From assembly GCA_016704535.1 (NCBI GenBank), contig JADIZZ010000023.1, positions 448,589 to 512,588 of the forward strand: a stretch of 64,000 bases of DNA. Direction: 5' to 3'. A program made the position numbers and the translations under genes. This stretch comes from Betaproteobacteria bacterium. GTDB taxonomy: Bacteria; Pseudomonadota; Gammaproteobacteria; Burkholderiales; Burkholderiaceae_C. Positions 44,065 through 52,236 of this stretch are shown one piece after another; position 1 is the stretch's first letter, and each line of letters opens with the position of its first letter. A model generated the notes under the pieces. The model was not told the origin of the DNA. It saw only the letters and a program-made list of their open reading frames with translations, and ran no database searches.

Positions 44065-45323
44065 GCGACGGGGTGGTTCTGCAGGGTTGAACGGGGCACG
44101 GCCCGGGCCGACAGGCGCCCGAGTTCGGCAAGTTGCCTGTCGAGCGCGGCCAGGTGGCTGGCCCAGGTGTAGCGTTGCTGTACACACAGCCGCGCCGCGA
44201 CGCCGATGGCCGCCGCAGCGGACGCAGCACGCAGCAGGCGGTCGATGACCTGCACGTACTCGTCGGGCTCGGCCGCGTCCAGGATCTCGCGGCCGCTCTG
44301 CACGTCGAGCGCGTCCACGCAAGGCGTGGCCGCGACCACCGGCTTGCCCATGGCCATGGCCTCCAGGATCTTGTTCTGGATGCCGCGCGCCAGCCGCAGC
44401 GGCGCGACGACGACGGCCGCGTGCTGCAGGTAGGGGCGCACGTCGGGCACGGTGCCGGACACGACGACGCCTGCCGAAGGATCGGCGGCCAGCGCCCGCA
44501 CCGCCGGCGTCGGCGCCCGGCCCACGATGTGCAGGCGCAGGCGCGGCCAGCGGGCCCGCAACTGTGGCAGAGCCTGGCCGGCGAACCAGGTCACCGCGTC
44601 GACGTTGGGCCAGTAGTCCATGGCGCCGGTGAACACGAGCGGGATCTCGTCCGCGTCGAAGGGCGAGGCGTGCTGCGTGTCCGGGCTGAAGTAGGCGGTG
44701 TCGACGCCGTTGGTCATGGCTTCGACCTGGCCTGCGCACTCGGGTGCGAGGCTGCGGAACAGGTCGGCCTCGGTTTCGGTGGCCAGGAAACAGCGCCGCG
44801 ACTGCGCGGCGGCCTGCCGCTCGCAGGCCAGCAGGCGCTGCGCTTCGCGCTGGTACACCCACGACATCGGCCAGCGGTGGCGCGGCGCGTAGGCCTGCCA
44901 CTTGGCCGAGTCGACGTCGACCATGTCCAGCAGCATGGGCAGCTGCGGATGCGCCTGCGCGTAGGGGGCCATCGACGACGAGAACACGACGGCGGCGGTG
45001 ATGTCCTCGCGCTCGACGGTCTGCGCCACCCAACGGCGAAGGCCGGCGCTGCGGTAGTAGTGCAGCGAGAGCGCCTCTCCGGTCAGCAAGCCGGCCAGGC
45101 TGCGCGCGCGTGCCATGCGCGGGTGCAGGCGCTCGACGTGCAGGCCGGCGCACTGGCTGCGCAGCGCGTCGACGTGCTGCTCGTCGTCGGGGTCGTCGAC
45201 GAAGGTGCCCACGAACACCCGGTGCCGCGACGCCAGATGCTGCAGCAGGTGGTACGAGCGCACCTTGTCGCCCTTGTTCGGCGGGAAGGGCATGCGGTGA
45301 ACGAGGTAGAGCAGATTCGCCAT
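44061..45323 (-). CDS. Exosortase A-associated sugar transferase (stp1, TIGR03087-like)
   Basis: A 420-residue GT4 enzyme opening NLLYLVHRMPFPPNKGDKVRSYHLL, the family hallmark, with DMVDVDSAKWQAYA, TNGVDTAYFSP, FTGAMDYWPNVDAVTWFA and PLRLARGIQNKILEAMAMGKPVVA. The start ATG 45323 lies five bases past the FemAB stop; the end overlaps xrtA by four bases. One of the core assembly glycosyltransferases of XrtA loci. Confidence 0.92.
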   Translation of the reverse strand: MANLLYLVHRMPFPPNKGDKVRSYHLLQHLASRHRVFVGTFVDDPDDEQHVDALRSQCAGLHVERLHPRMARARSLAGLLTGEALSLHYYRSAGLRRWVAQTVEREDITAAVVFSSSMAPYAQAHPQLPMLLDMVDVDSAKWQAYAPRHRWPMSWVYQREAQRLLACERQAAAQSRRCFLATETEADLFRSLAPECAGQVEAMTNGVDTAYFSPDTQHASPFDADEIPLVFTGAMDYWPNVDAVTWFAGQALPQLRARWPRLRLHIVGRAPTPAVRALAADPSAGVVVSGTVPDVRPYLQHAAVVVAPLRLARGIQNKILEAMAMGKPVVAATPCVDALDVQSGREILDAAEPDEYVQVIDRLLRAASAAAAIGVAARLCVQQRYTWASHLAALDRQLAELGRLSARAVPRSTLQNHPVA

Positions 45324-45327
45324 GGCA

Positions 45328-46365
45328 TCAACCAAGGCTGCGCACGATGTGCGGCCCCAGCCAGTTGGCCACGCCCAGTGGCAGCCGCCGCCAGGCCTGG
45401 ATCATCAGGCGGTACTTGGCGTTGGCCGGGTTGTTCTGCGGCACCGCGTCGCGCTTGTAGAGCCGGTACTCGTAGTGCAGCGGCGTGGGCTCGAAGCCCC
45501 AGTTCTTCTTGAACGCGTAGGGGCCGGTGCCCAGCTTGCTGCGGCCGTAGTCGAAGGTCTTGAGGCCCCGTGCGCAGCTGCGGCGCATCAGATCCCAGTA
45601 CTTGAAGTCGTTGGCCGCCAGGTCGCGCGCGGCCTCGTCGTCGCCGGCGTAGTAGGGCAGCACCTCGTCGCGGAAATAGAAGCTCAGCACGCTGGACAGT
45701 GGCCGCCCCTGCGCGCTGCTGACGGTGAGGATCTCGCAATCGTGGCCGAACTCGCGCTGCAGCGCGGCGAAGTAGCGCCGCGGCAGCGCCGGCGTGCCGT
45801 GCCGGTGCACGTTGCTGGCGTAGAGCCGGAAGAAGCGCTCTTCGTCGCCGTCGATGGTGCCGACCAGCCCGTTCTTGATGCCCTTGCGCACCATGGCGCG
45901 CTGCTTGCGCGGGATGGCCAGCATATTGGCCTCTTCGTCGGGCAGGATGGCCTTGCGGAAGGTGACGTACAGGTCCTGCGCCGGCCAGTCGGGGTGGCGA
46001 CGTTCGGCGTGGCGCAGTTCCAGATGCTGCACGCCGAGCGACTGCGCCAGTCGCTGCGCCTCGGCCTCGAGCAGCGCCGCGCTGGCGGTGTCGGTCGCGG
46101 CCACGCCACCCACCACGGCAAAGGGCAGGCTGGTGAGCGCATTGCCGAAGAGCACGCTCTTGACGTGGGCCAAGGGCAGCACGCCGGTGATGCGCTGGTC
46201 CGTCACCGCGCACAGGTAGTGCGTGGGGTGGCCGAACACCTCGCCCAGCACACGCTGCCAGCCGGCGCGATGGAAGAAGCTGGCCTGCGGGCAGGCCATC
46301 ACGAAGGCGTCCCAAGCGGCCGCCATGCCGCGGTCGCCCGGTTCCAGGCGCTGCAGGGTCGGCAT
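45328..46365 (-). CDS. FemAB-like protein, exosortase A-associated (TIGR03019-like)
   Basis: A 345-residue member of the GNAT-fold FemAB family. The region ASFFHRAGWQRVLGEVFGHPTHYL opens the domain and DLAANDFKYWDLMRRSCARGLKTFDYGRSKLGTGPYAFKKNWGFEPTPLHYEY is the typical C-terminal signature. FemAB enzymes transfer aminoacyl groups from tRNA; in XrtA loci the acceptor is unknown and may be an amino sugar. The CapK-like ligase and amidotransferases would fit an amino-acid decoration, but this is inference. Gap to the deacetylase is eight bases. Confidence 0.88.
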   Translation of the reverse strand: MPTLQRLEPGDRGMAAAWDAFVMACPQASFFHRAGWQRVLGEVFGHPTHYLCAVTDQRITGVLPLAHVKSVLFGNALTSLPFAVVGGVAATDTASAALLEAEAQRLAQSLGVQHLELRHAERRHPDWPAQDLYVTFRKAILPDEEANMLAIPRKQRAMVRKGIKNGLVGTIDGDEERFFRLYASNVHRHGTPALPRRYFAALQREFGHDCEILTVSSAQGRPLSSVLSFYFRDEVLPYYAGDDEAARDLAANDFKYWDLMRRSCARGLKTFDYGRSKLGTGPYAFKKNWGFEPTPLHYEYRLYKRDAVPQNNPANAKYRLMIQAWRRLPLGVANWLGPHIVRSLG

Positions 46366-46373
46366 GCGCGCGC

Positions 46374-47252
46374 TCAGGCCAGCGCCGGCGCCAGGGTGTG
46401 CACCGGCACGGCCTCGCGCTGCAGGAAGATCTGGTCCATGCGTCCCCAGCGGAAGTCGCCCAGCAGCGCCTGCAGCCGACGGTCCATGCGCGGGATGTTG
46501 ACGTAGTGGCGGAAGCGCGTCTTCGCGTCGATGCCGGGAATGCGCGGCTGGCCGGGGTCGATCTCCCAGGGGTGGAAGTAGAAGACCGCCGACTCGCGGT
46601 CGACGCGGTTCACGCGGCCGATCATCCAGCGCGACACGGCGTACGGCAGCAGCCGGAAGTAGCCGCCCCCGCTGGAGGGCAGATTGCGCTTGCCCAGCCT
46701 CAGCGTCGTCACCGGCACCTCCAGCAGGCCGTTGTGCAGGCGGTAGGCGAAGCGTGGCGAGTCGGGCATGCCGTAGTGGTCGTGGCGGATCGGGTAGATG
46801 CTGCTGCTGTAGTGGTAGCCGGCACGCGCCAAGGCGTCGAAGGCCCACAGGTTGGCGCGGCCAATGGAAAAGCTCGGTGCCCGGTAGCCCAGCACCGGCC
46901 GGCCGGTGATGTCTTCGAGCGTCTTCTTGGCGCGGTTGACGTCTTCGGTGAACGCGGCCAGGTCCAGGTCGCTGGCGCGTTCGTGGCCATGGCCGTGGCT
47001 GGCCAGTTCGTGGCCGCCGTCGACGATGCGGCGCACCAGCTCCGGGTGACGGTCGGCGATCCAGCCCAGCGTGAAGAAGGTGGCGCTCACGCCGCGCGCG
47101 TCCAGCAGCTCCAGGATGCGGTCGACGTTGCGTTCGACCCGGCGCTCGCGGCTGTCCCAGTCGGTGCGGTGGATGTAGGGCGCGAAGGCAGAGACCTGGA
47201 AGTAGTCTTCCACGTCGATCGTCAGGGCATTGGTGATGGCCGGGGCACGCAT
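46374..47252 (-). CDS. Polysaccharide deacetylase, exosortase A-associated (TIGR03006-like)
   Basis: A 292-residue NodB-fold deacetylase. The catalytic motifs are ALTIDVEDYFQVSAF (D13, D16), ELASHGHGHE (H86, H90) and GYRAPSFSIG (R124). It lacks a signal peptide, like its relatives in XrtA loci, and probably acts on lipid-linked or nucleotide-linked sugar. It is followed by femAB and preceded by wecB copy 2 with an 11-base gap. It is only distantly similar to the deacetylase at 9041. Confidence 0.92.
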   Translation of the reverse strand: MRAPAITNALTIDVEDYFQVSAFAPYIHRTDWDSRERRVERNVDRILELLDARGVSATFFTLGWIADRHPELVRRIVDGGHELASHGHGHERASDLDLAAFTEDVNRAKKTLEDITGRPVLGYRAPSFSIGRANLWAFDALARAGYHYSSSIYPIRHDHYGMPDSPRFAYRLHNGLLEVPVTTLRLGKRNLPSSGGGYFRLLPYAVSRWMIGRVNRVDRESAVFYFHPWEIDPGQPRIPGIDAKTRFRHYVNIPRMDRRLQALLGDFRWGRMDQIFLQREAVPVHTLAPALA

Positions 47253-47263
47253 GCCCTCGATTG

Positions 47264-48412
47264 TCACTTCGGGCCGGCTTGCAGCCAGCGGTACAAATCG
47301 GCGGCGATGCGCTCTGCGGCATGCCCGTCCCACAACTCGGGCACGCGGCCGCGCTTGCCGTGGCCGGCCAGGATGGCCGCCACGCCGGCACGGATGGCCT
47401 GCACGTCGGCGCCGACCATGGTGTTGGTGCCTTCGTCGACCGTGATCGGGCGCTCGGTGCTTTCGCGCATCGTGAGACACGGCACACCCAGCGCGGTGGT
47501 CTCTTCCTGCAGGCCGCCGGAATCGGTGAGCACCAGCGTGGCGCCCTGCATCAGGCCCACCATTTCCAGGTAGCCCTGCGGCGGCAGCATGGCCATGCGC
47601 TCGGGCTTCAGCAGGCCTTGCAGGCCGAAGCGATCGATGTTGGCGCGCGTGCGGGGGTGCAAGGCGAAGACCAGCGGCAACTCGCTGGCCACATCGGCCA
47701 GCACACCCAGCAGGGCAGCCAGGGTGTCGGCCTGGTCGACGTTGGACGGCCGGTGGAGCGTGACGACACCGTAGCCGCGCGGGTGGTCCAGCAGCGCCGG
47801 GTCGACACCATGCTCACGCAGCGTGGCCGATGCCGGGCGCGCGTGTTCACGGTTGCTCAGCAGCGAATCGATCATCACGTTGCCGGCGAAGCACACGCGG
47901 GCCGCATCCACGCCTTCGCGCACCAGGTTCGCCTCGGCGCTGCGCTCGGTGGTGTACAGCCGGTCGGCCACCTGGTCGGTGAGCACGCGGTTGATCTCCT
48001 CGGGCATCTTGCGGTCGTAGCTGCGCAGGCCGGCTTCGACGTGCACCACGGGTATGCCCTTCTTCACCGCCACCAGCGTGCAGGCCAACGTGGAGTTGAC
48101 GTCGCCCACCACCAGCACGCAGGCCGGCTTGTGCTCGTCCAGCGTCGGCTCGAAACGCTTCATCACCTCGGCCGTCTGTACCGCGTGGCTGCCCGAACCC
48201 ACTTCGAGATTGATGTCCGGGCTGGGCAGGCGCAGGTCGGCGAAGAGCTTGTCGCTCATGCTCGCGTCGTAGTGCTGGCCCGTATGCACCAGCAGCGCCG
48301 GGATAGCCGGCACGTGCTCGGCGAAGGCGCGCAGGATGGGCGCCATCTTCATGAAGTTGGGCCGTGCGCCGACGACGCACATCACCGGGCGCACGAGACT
48401 CGCCGTCGTCAT
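47264..48412 (-). CDS. wecB: UDP-N-acetylglucosamine 2-epimerase (WecB), copy 2
   Basis: A 382-residue non-hydrolysing epimerase with MCVVGARPNFMKMAPILRAF, LVVGDVNSTLACTLVAVKKG, VHVEAGLRSYDRKMPEEINR, TLHRPSNVDQ and TDSGGLQEETTALGVPCLTMR. These differ clearly from copy 1 (TRPEAIKM, HRRESFGG), so the two are diverged, not recent duplicates. It overlaps the ATPase stop by one base (TGATG). In XrtA loci this gene is standard; copy 1 belongs to the other arm. Confidence 0.95.
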   Translation of the reverse strand: MTTASLVRPVMCVVGARPNFMKMAPILRAFAEHVPAIPALLVHTGQHYDASMSDKLFADLRLPSPDINLEVGSGSHAVQTAEVMKRFEPTLDEHKPACVLVVGDVNSTLACTLVAVKKGIPVVHVEAGLRSYDRKMPEEINRVLTDQVADRLYTTERSAEANLVREGVDAARVCFAGNVMIDSLLSNREHARPASATLREHGVDPALLDHPRGYGVVTLHRPSNVDQADTLAALLGVLADVASELPLVFALHPRTRANIDRFGLQGLLKPERMAMLPPQGYLEMVGLMQGATLVLTDSGGLQEETTALGVPCLTMRESTERPITVDEGTNTMVGADVQAIRAGVAAILAGHGKRGRVPELWDGHAAERIAADLYRWLQAGPK

Positions 48413-49518
48413 CAGTCGCCTTCGCGGTTCGTCTTCTTCTGGCTGGCTTCCACAAGCTTCTGGAACATGGCCAGGATCTGCAGGTTCGTGCGCTCCAGCC
48501 GCAGCAGGCTGCGTTCCAGGCGTTGCAACTTGTCGCCGCGCTGGTCGGCCGTGAGTGCCGCCAGCTGCTTGGACATGGCCTCGGCGTCGTCGGCGCCGAG
48601 CTGCACGGCACCCAGGTCGACGTCCAGCGCCGCGCCGGCCAGGCCGCCAGGCATGCTGGGGTCGGCCCGGGCCGCCACGGCCAAGCGGGCGGCGTTGGCG
48701 GGCGCCTGGTTCTCCAGCTCGAACTCGCGCACGACCTCGGCGACATCGTTTACCGTGAGCACCGTGTGGCCGCTCAGGAAACCCGCCAGCAGCAAGCGGT
48801 CGCACACCGCATTGATGCGGCGCGGAATGCCACCGGTGGCCGCGTAGATGCCCGCAAAGGCCTCGGGCTCGAAGCTGGGCTTGTCCTTGGCGCCAGCGCA
48901 CTTCAGGCGGTGCTCGATGTAGCCCCGCGTCTCGTCGGCGTCCAACGGCCCGATGTGGCAGGTGGCGGCCACGCGCTGGCGGAACTGCTCCATCTCGGGC
49001 TGCTGCAGGATCTGCCGGAACTCGGGCTGGCCGACCAGGAAGCTCTGCAGCAGCGCCTGGTTGCCGAACTGGAAGTTGCTGAGCATGCGCAGCTCTTCCA
49101 CCGCGCGCGGCGTGAGGTTCTGCGCCTCGTCGACGATGAGCAGGCAGCGCTTGCCCTTGCTCGTCTGGCTGATGAGGAAGGCTTCCAGCGTGATGAGCAG
49201 TTCGCTCTTGGGCACGTCTTTGACGCGGAAGCCGAAGGCCGCCCCCACCATGCGCAGCGTGTCTTCGGCGCCCAACTGGGTGGTCACCAGGTGGCCGGTG
49301 ATGACGTTGCTGCCGTTCAGGCCCTCGATCAGGCTGCGCAGCACCATCGTCTTGCCGGCGCCGATCTCGCCGGTGATGACGATGAAACCCTCGTTGCGCG
49401 AGACGCCGTACTCCAGGTAGGCCTTGGCGCGCCGGTGCTGCTTGCTGCCGAAATAGAAGCTCGGGTCGGGGTTCAGCTGGAAGGGCTTGCTGGTCAAGCC
49501 GTAGAAGGCCTCGTACAT
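48412..49518 (-). CDS. XrtA-associated AAA ATPase (ExeA-like, TIGR03015-like)
   Basis: A 368-residue ATPase opening MYEAFYGLTSKPFQLNPDPSF, the ExeA/GspA-type start. Walker A is GEIGAGKT (50-57) and Walker B LLIVDEAQNL. GIPRRINAVCDRLLLAG is the sensor region. The C-terminal part is helical and charged (ADDAEAMSKQLAAL, LERTNLQILAMFQKL), suggesting coiled-coil. It probably energises assembly or localisation of the export machinery; its partner may be the outer-membrane protein encoded just upstream (five-base gap). Confidence 0.92.
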   Translation of the reverse strand: MYEAFYGLTSKPFQLNPDPSFYFGSKQHRRAKAYLEYGVSRNEGFIVITGEIGAGKTMVLRSLIEGLNGSNVITGHLVTTQLGAEDTLRMVGAAFGFRVKDVPKSELLITLEAFLISQTSKGKRCLLIVDEAQNLTPRAVEELRMLSNFQFGNQALLQSFLVGQPEFRQILQQPEMEQFRQRVAATCHIGPLDADETRGYIEHRLKCAGAKDKPSFEPEAFAGIYAATGGIPRRINAVCDRLLLAGFLSGHTVLTVNDVAEVVREFELENQAPANAARLAVAARADPSMPGGLAGAALDVDLGAVQLGADDAEAMSKQLAALTADQRGDKLQRLERSLLRLERTNLQILAMFQKLVEASQKKTNREGD

Positions 49519-49523
49519 GGTGG

Positions 49524-51224
49524 TCAGAAGCGAATGCCGAGGCTGGCCGTGACGGCAGACTCGGTGTAGGGGTTGGCGCCGTCGGCCCTGGCGTGTCGGG
49601 CCGATACGGACGCGTTGGCACGGCTGGAGATCTGTTCACCCCAGCTCACGTTGATGCTCTTCAGCCCGTTGCCGGCCACCGCGCCGCGACTTGGCGTGCG
49701 CTGCTCGGCCGCGGAAACGACCAGCGACGAGGTCGGTGTCAGCCGGTAAGACCAGCTCACGCTGTAGCCGTGCTGGTTCAGCACGTCGACCAGGCTCAGG
49801 TCGTCCTGGGCCGCGCTGATCGTGTCCAGGCGGCGCGAACTGGTCCTGAACGTCGAGAGCACGAAATTGCTGCGCAGCCCCTGCATGGCATACGAGAGGT
49901 TCTGGGTGCGCTGCAGGCTCAGTGCCCGGTTGATGAAGCCGCCAGTCAGGCGCTGGTTCGGGTTCAGGCCGGCGGCCTGCAGGAAGTTGCGCACCAGCAC
50001 GTCGCGCAGCGTCGGGTTGGGTTCCAGCGAGGCGAACTGCTGGAAGTAAAGCTCGTAGATCGAGAAGGTCTGTCCGGCACCCGTGGTGGTTTCCGTGGTG
50101 CTGCGGGAGTCGGTGAACGAGATGATCGAGCGGCGCAGGCGATGGCTCAGGCTCACCGAGTGGCTGGGGCCGAAGTAGCGGTGCTCGTACTGCGCCGCGA
50201 GCTGGGTGCGCACGGTGGGCTGCCAGGTAGCGCCGCCGCCCCATGTGTCGCTCAGGCGCTGGTCCAGCGTCTGGACGTCGTTTCTTTCCTTGCCGGCATT
50301 TACGAACAAGCGCAGGTCGGGTTGCGGCCGGTAGTTCAGCGTGGCGCGCAGCACGTCCTGGGTCGTCTTGCGGCCACCGGCGTAGTCGGAGACGTTGCGG
50401 TTGAGCTCGACCGCCCCGCTGAAGTCCCACGCAAAGCTGGTGCTGACGCGTAGGCCCCCGTTGTAGCTGAGGGCGGTGCGGGCCCCGGTGCTGCCTTCGT
50501 TGCCGATGCTGCCGCTACCGGACACCGAGGCTCCGAAGTTCGCGTCGAACCTGAAGCCACCGACCTCGTAGCTGAGCCCGCGCCCGCGCGCCCCTTGGAA
50601 CCGGGGCGTGACGCTGAAGGTGCGCACCTCGGTGCTGTTCGGGTTGATCGAGTTCGGTCGCTCACCCTGCAGGCCCAGCGCCGAGACCGACTGCTGGGAG
50701 ATGGAGGCGCGGGCGTCGATGAAGGCGTAACCCTGGATCAGCTCGACCGAGGCCAGGGCGTCCAGCGCGTTCTGCAGCGAATAGGTCGCCGGGCTGCGCG
50801 CGTAGATCACGCCGTTCAGCGTGTAGTCCAGCGAGCCCTGCACGCGCCCAGAACGGCTGGTGATGCGCACGCTCGGGCTCAGCGTCGTGATCGAGTCGAT
50901 CCGCTTCGGACCGCTGGTGAGATTTCGGTTGTCGGTGAAGGTCTGCGTGGCCGTGAAGCCGAAGCTGATCGGGGCGCCCCCCTGCTGCGCCGTGGCGGCG
51001 GGCAATGCCCCCTGCTGCGCCGTGGCGGCGGGCAATGCCCCCTGCTGCGCCGTGGCGGCGGGCAATGCCCCCTGCTGCGCCGTGGCGGCGGGCAATGCCG
51101 CCTGCTGCGACATGGCGGCGGGCGATGCCGCCGTGAACGCAGCAGCTGCCAACGCCAGCGCGGTCTGTCGCACCGGGGCCGAAGGGGCAGGCGGCGAAGG
51201 GGCCGCTGGCAAGAGCGAGATCAA
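49524..51224 (-). CDS. PEP-CTERM/EPS-associated outer-membrane beta-barrel protein (TIGR03016-like)
   Basis: A 566-residue protein with a signal-peptide-like start (VRQTALALAAAAFTAASPA), a repeat tract of the decapeptide QQGALPAATA (about residues 40-80), then alternating amphipathic strands (VRITSRSGRVQGSLDYTLNGVIYA...) and a final strand YTESAVTASLGIRF ending in Phe, which marks an outer-membrane barrel. The start is unclear: the TTG at 51224 lacks a ribosome site and a GTG at 51173 is an alternative. A role in secreting the polymer or anchoring PEP-CTERM proteins is suspected from conserved location only. Confidence 0.85.
   Translation of the reverse strand: MISLLPAAPSPPAPSAPVRQTALALAAAAFTAASPAAMSQQAALPAATAQQGALPAATAQQGALPAATAQQGALPAATAQQGGAPISFGFTATQTFTDNRNLTSGPKRIDSITTLSPSVRITSRSGRVQGSLDYTLNGVIYARSPATYSLQNALDALASVELIQGYAFIDARASISQQSVSALGLQGERPNSINPNSTEVRTFSVTPRFQGARGRGLSYEVGGFRFDANFGASVSGSGSIGNEGSTGARTALSYNGGLRVSTSFAWDFSGAVELNRNVSDYAGGRKTTQDVLRATLNYRPQPDLRLFVNAGKERNDVQTLDQRLSDTWGGGATWQPTVRTQLAAQYEHRYFGPSHSVSLSHRLRRSIISFTDSRSTTETTTGAGQTFSIYELYFQQFASLEPNPTLRDVLVRNFLQAAGLNPNQRLTGGFINRALSLQRTQNLSYAMQGLRSNFVLSTFRTSSRRLDTISAAQDDLSLVDVLNQHGYSVSWSYRLTPTSSLVVSAAEQRTPSRGAVAGNGLKSINVSWGEQISSRANASVSARHARADGANPYTESAVTASLGIRF
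50981..51130. repeat. 30-bp tandem repeat, five units, coding
   Basis: Five consecutive 30-base units (50981, 51011, 51041, 51071, 51101). The first three are identical, the fourth differs at its last base, and the fifth is degenerate (three changes). On the minus strand each unit encodes ten residues of the QQGALPAATA type in the N-terminal linker of the outer-membrane protein. Length multiple of three keeps the frame when copy number changes. Confidence 0.95.
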
Positions 51225-51236
51225 GGCCAGCCGGGG

Positions 51237-52220
51237 TCAGGCTGGCTTGCCGGTCTCGGCAGGCACAGCGGCCTCAGCGGTCTCAGCACCCTCGGACTTG
51301 CCGAGCCCATAGCCATAGCCATAGCCATAGCCGTAGCCGTAGCCAGCCGGGCCATCGGTGCGTGCCTTGTTCAGCACCATCATGCGCACGGGACACGACT
51401 CGATCGTCGCCAACGCATGCATCACATCAGACTGGACGGTGCGGCCCGCCTGGACCACGACGACGATCTGCCCCATGTGGCTGGCCAGCACACGCGACTC
51501 GGTGGTCAGCAGCAGTGGCGGCGAGTCGAAGATCAGGATGCGGTCGGAGTAGCGCGTGGCCAGGTCTTCGAGCAAGGTGCTCATCGCTTCGCTGGCCAGC
51601 AGCTCGGTGGCGCGCGGATGGGGCGTGCCGCTGGGCAGGATGGTGAGCTTGTCGACGTTGGTCCTGAGCAAGACGCTCGGCACATCGGCCTTGCCTTCCA
51701 GGACGTCGAGCAGACCCGGACTGGGCGGCAGGCCGAGCTGGCGCAGGACCGACGGCCGGGCGACGTCGGCGTCGACGAGCATCACGGTGTGGTCGAGCTC
51801 GGACGCGATGCTCATCGCCAGGTTCACCGCGGTATGGGTCTTGCCTTCCCCGGCCAGCGCGCTGGTGATCATGATCAGGTTGCCATGGGTCACCGGGGCG
51901 GCGCCCCGGCTGAGCGCATTGCTGATCAACGGGCGCTTGATGACGCGGTACTCATCCGCCATGTTGGAACGTGGCGAGTTCGGGGTGAGCATCCCGGCCC
52001 GTTCGAGGGCTTCGAGGTCGATCTCGACGCGTCGCGACGACGGCCCCTTGGCAACCGGAGCCTCGGCGCGCGCCGATGCTGCCAGCACGGGCACGGCAGG
52101 GGGCCGAGACCGGGTCGGGCTTTCGATCTTGGGCGCGTCGGCCTCGATGTCCGGCAGGACGACACCCGCCTGCCTTAGCTGTTCGAGGCGCAGCGCCGCC
52201 TGTTCGATGAGACTGCTCAA
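51237..52220 (-). CDS. XrtA-associated tyrosine autokinase (BY-kinase, TIGR03018-like)
   Basis: A 327-residue cytoplasmic BY-kinase. Walker A ALAGEGKTHTAVN (about 121-133), Walker A' VMLVDADVARPS (147-158) and Walker B LIFDSPPLLLT (229-239) are intact. The C-terminal tyrosine cluster is GYGYGYGYGYGYG (293-305), six tyrosines as autophosphorylation targets. The start is a TTG at 52220 with AGGA seven bases upstream; the sequence SSLIEQAALRLEQLRQAG fits family members. It pairs with the Wzz-type protein upstream and controls chain length or export. Confidence 0.93.
   Translation of the reverse strand: MSSLIEQAALRLEQLRQAGVVLPDIEADAPKIESPTRSRPPAVPVLAASARAEAPVAKGPSSRRVEIDLEALERAGMLTPNSPRSNMADEYRVIKRPLISNALSRGAAPVTHGNLIMITSALAGEGKTHTAVNLAMSIASELDHTVMLVDADVARPSVLRQLGLPPSPGLLDVLEGKADVPSVLLRTNVDKLTILPSGTPHPRATELLASEAMSTLLEDLATRYSDRILIFDSPPLLLTTESRVLASHMGQIVVVVQAGRTVQSDVMHALATIESCPVRMMVLNKARTDGPAGYGYGYGYGYGYGLGKSEGAETAEAAVPAETGKPA
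51307..51345. repeat. Hexanucleotide repeat encoding the tyrosine cluster
   Basis: On the minus strand (GGCTAC/T)6 encodes six Gly-Tyr pairs: two with TAC followed by four with TAT. The repeat supplies the C-terminal Tyr cluster of the autokinase; copy-number change by multiples of six would alter tyrosine number without a frameshift. Confidence 0.93.
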
Positions 52221-52236
52221 GATAAGGTCCTGTCCA

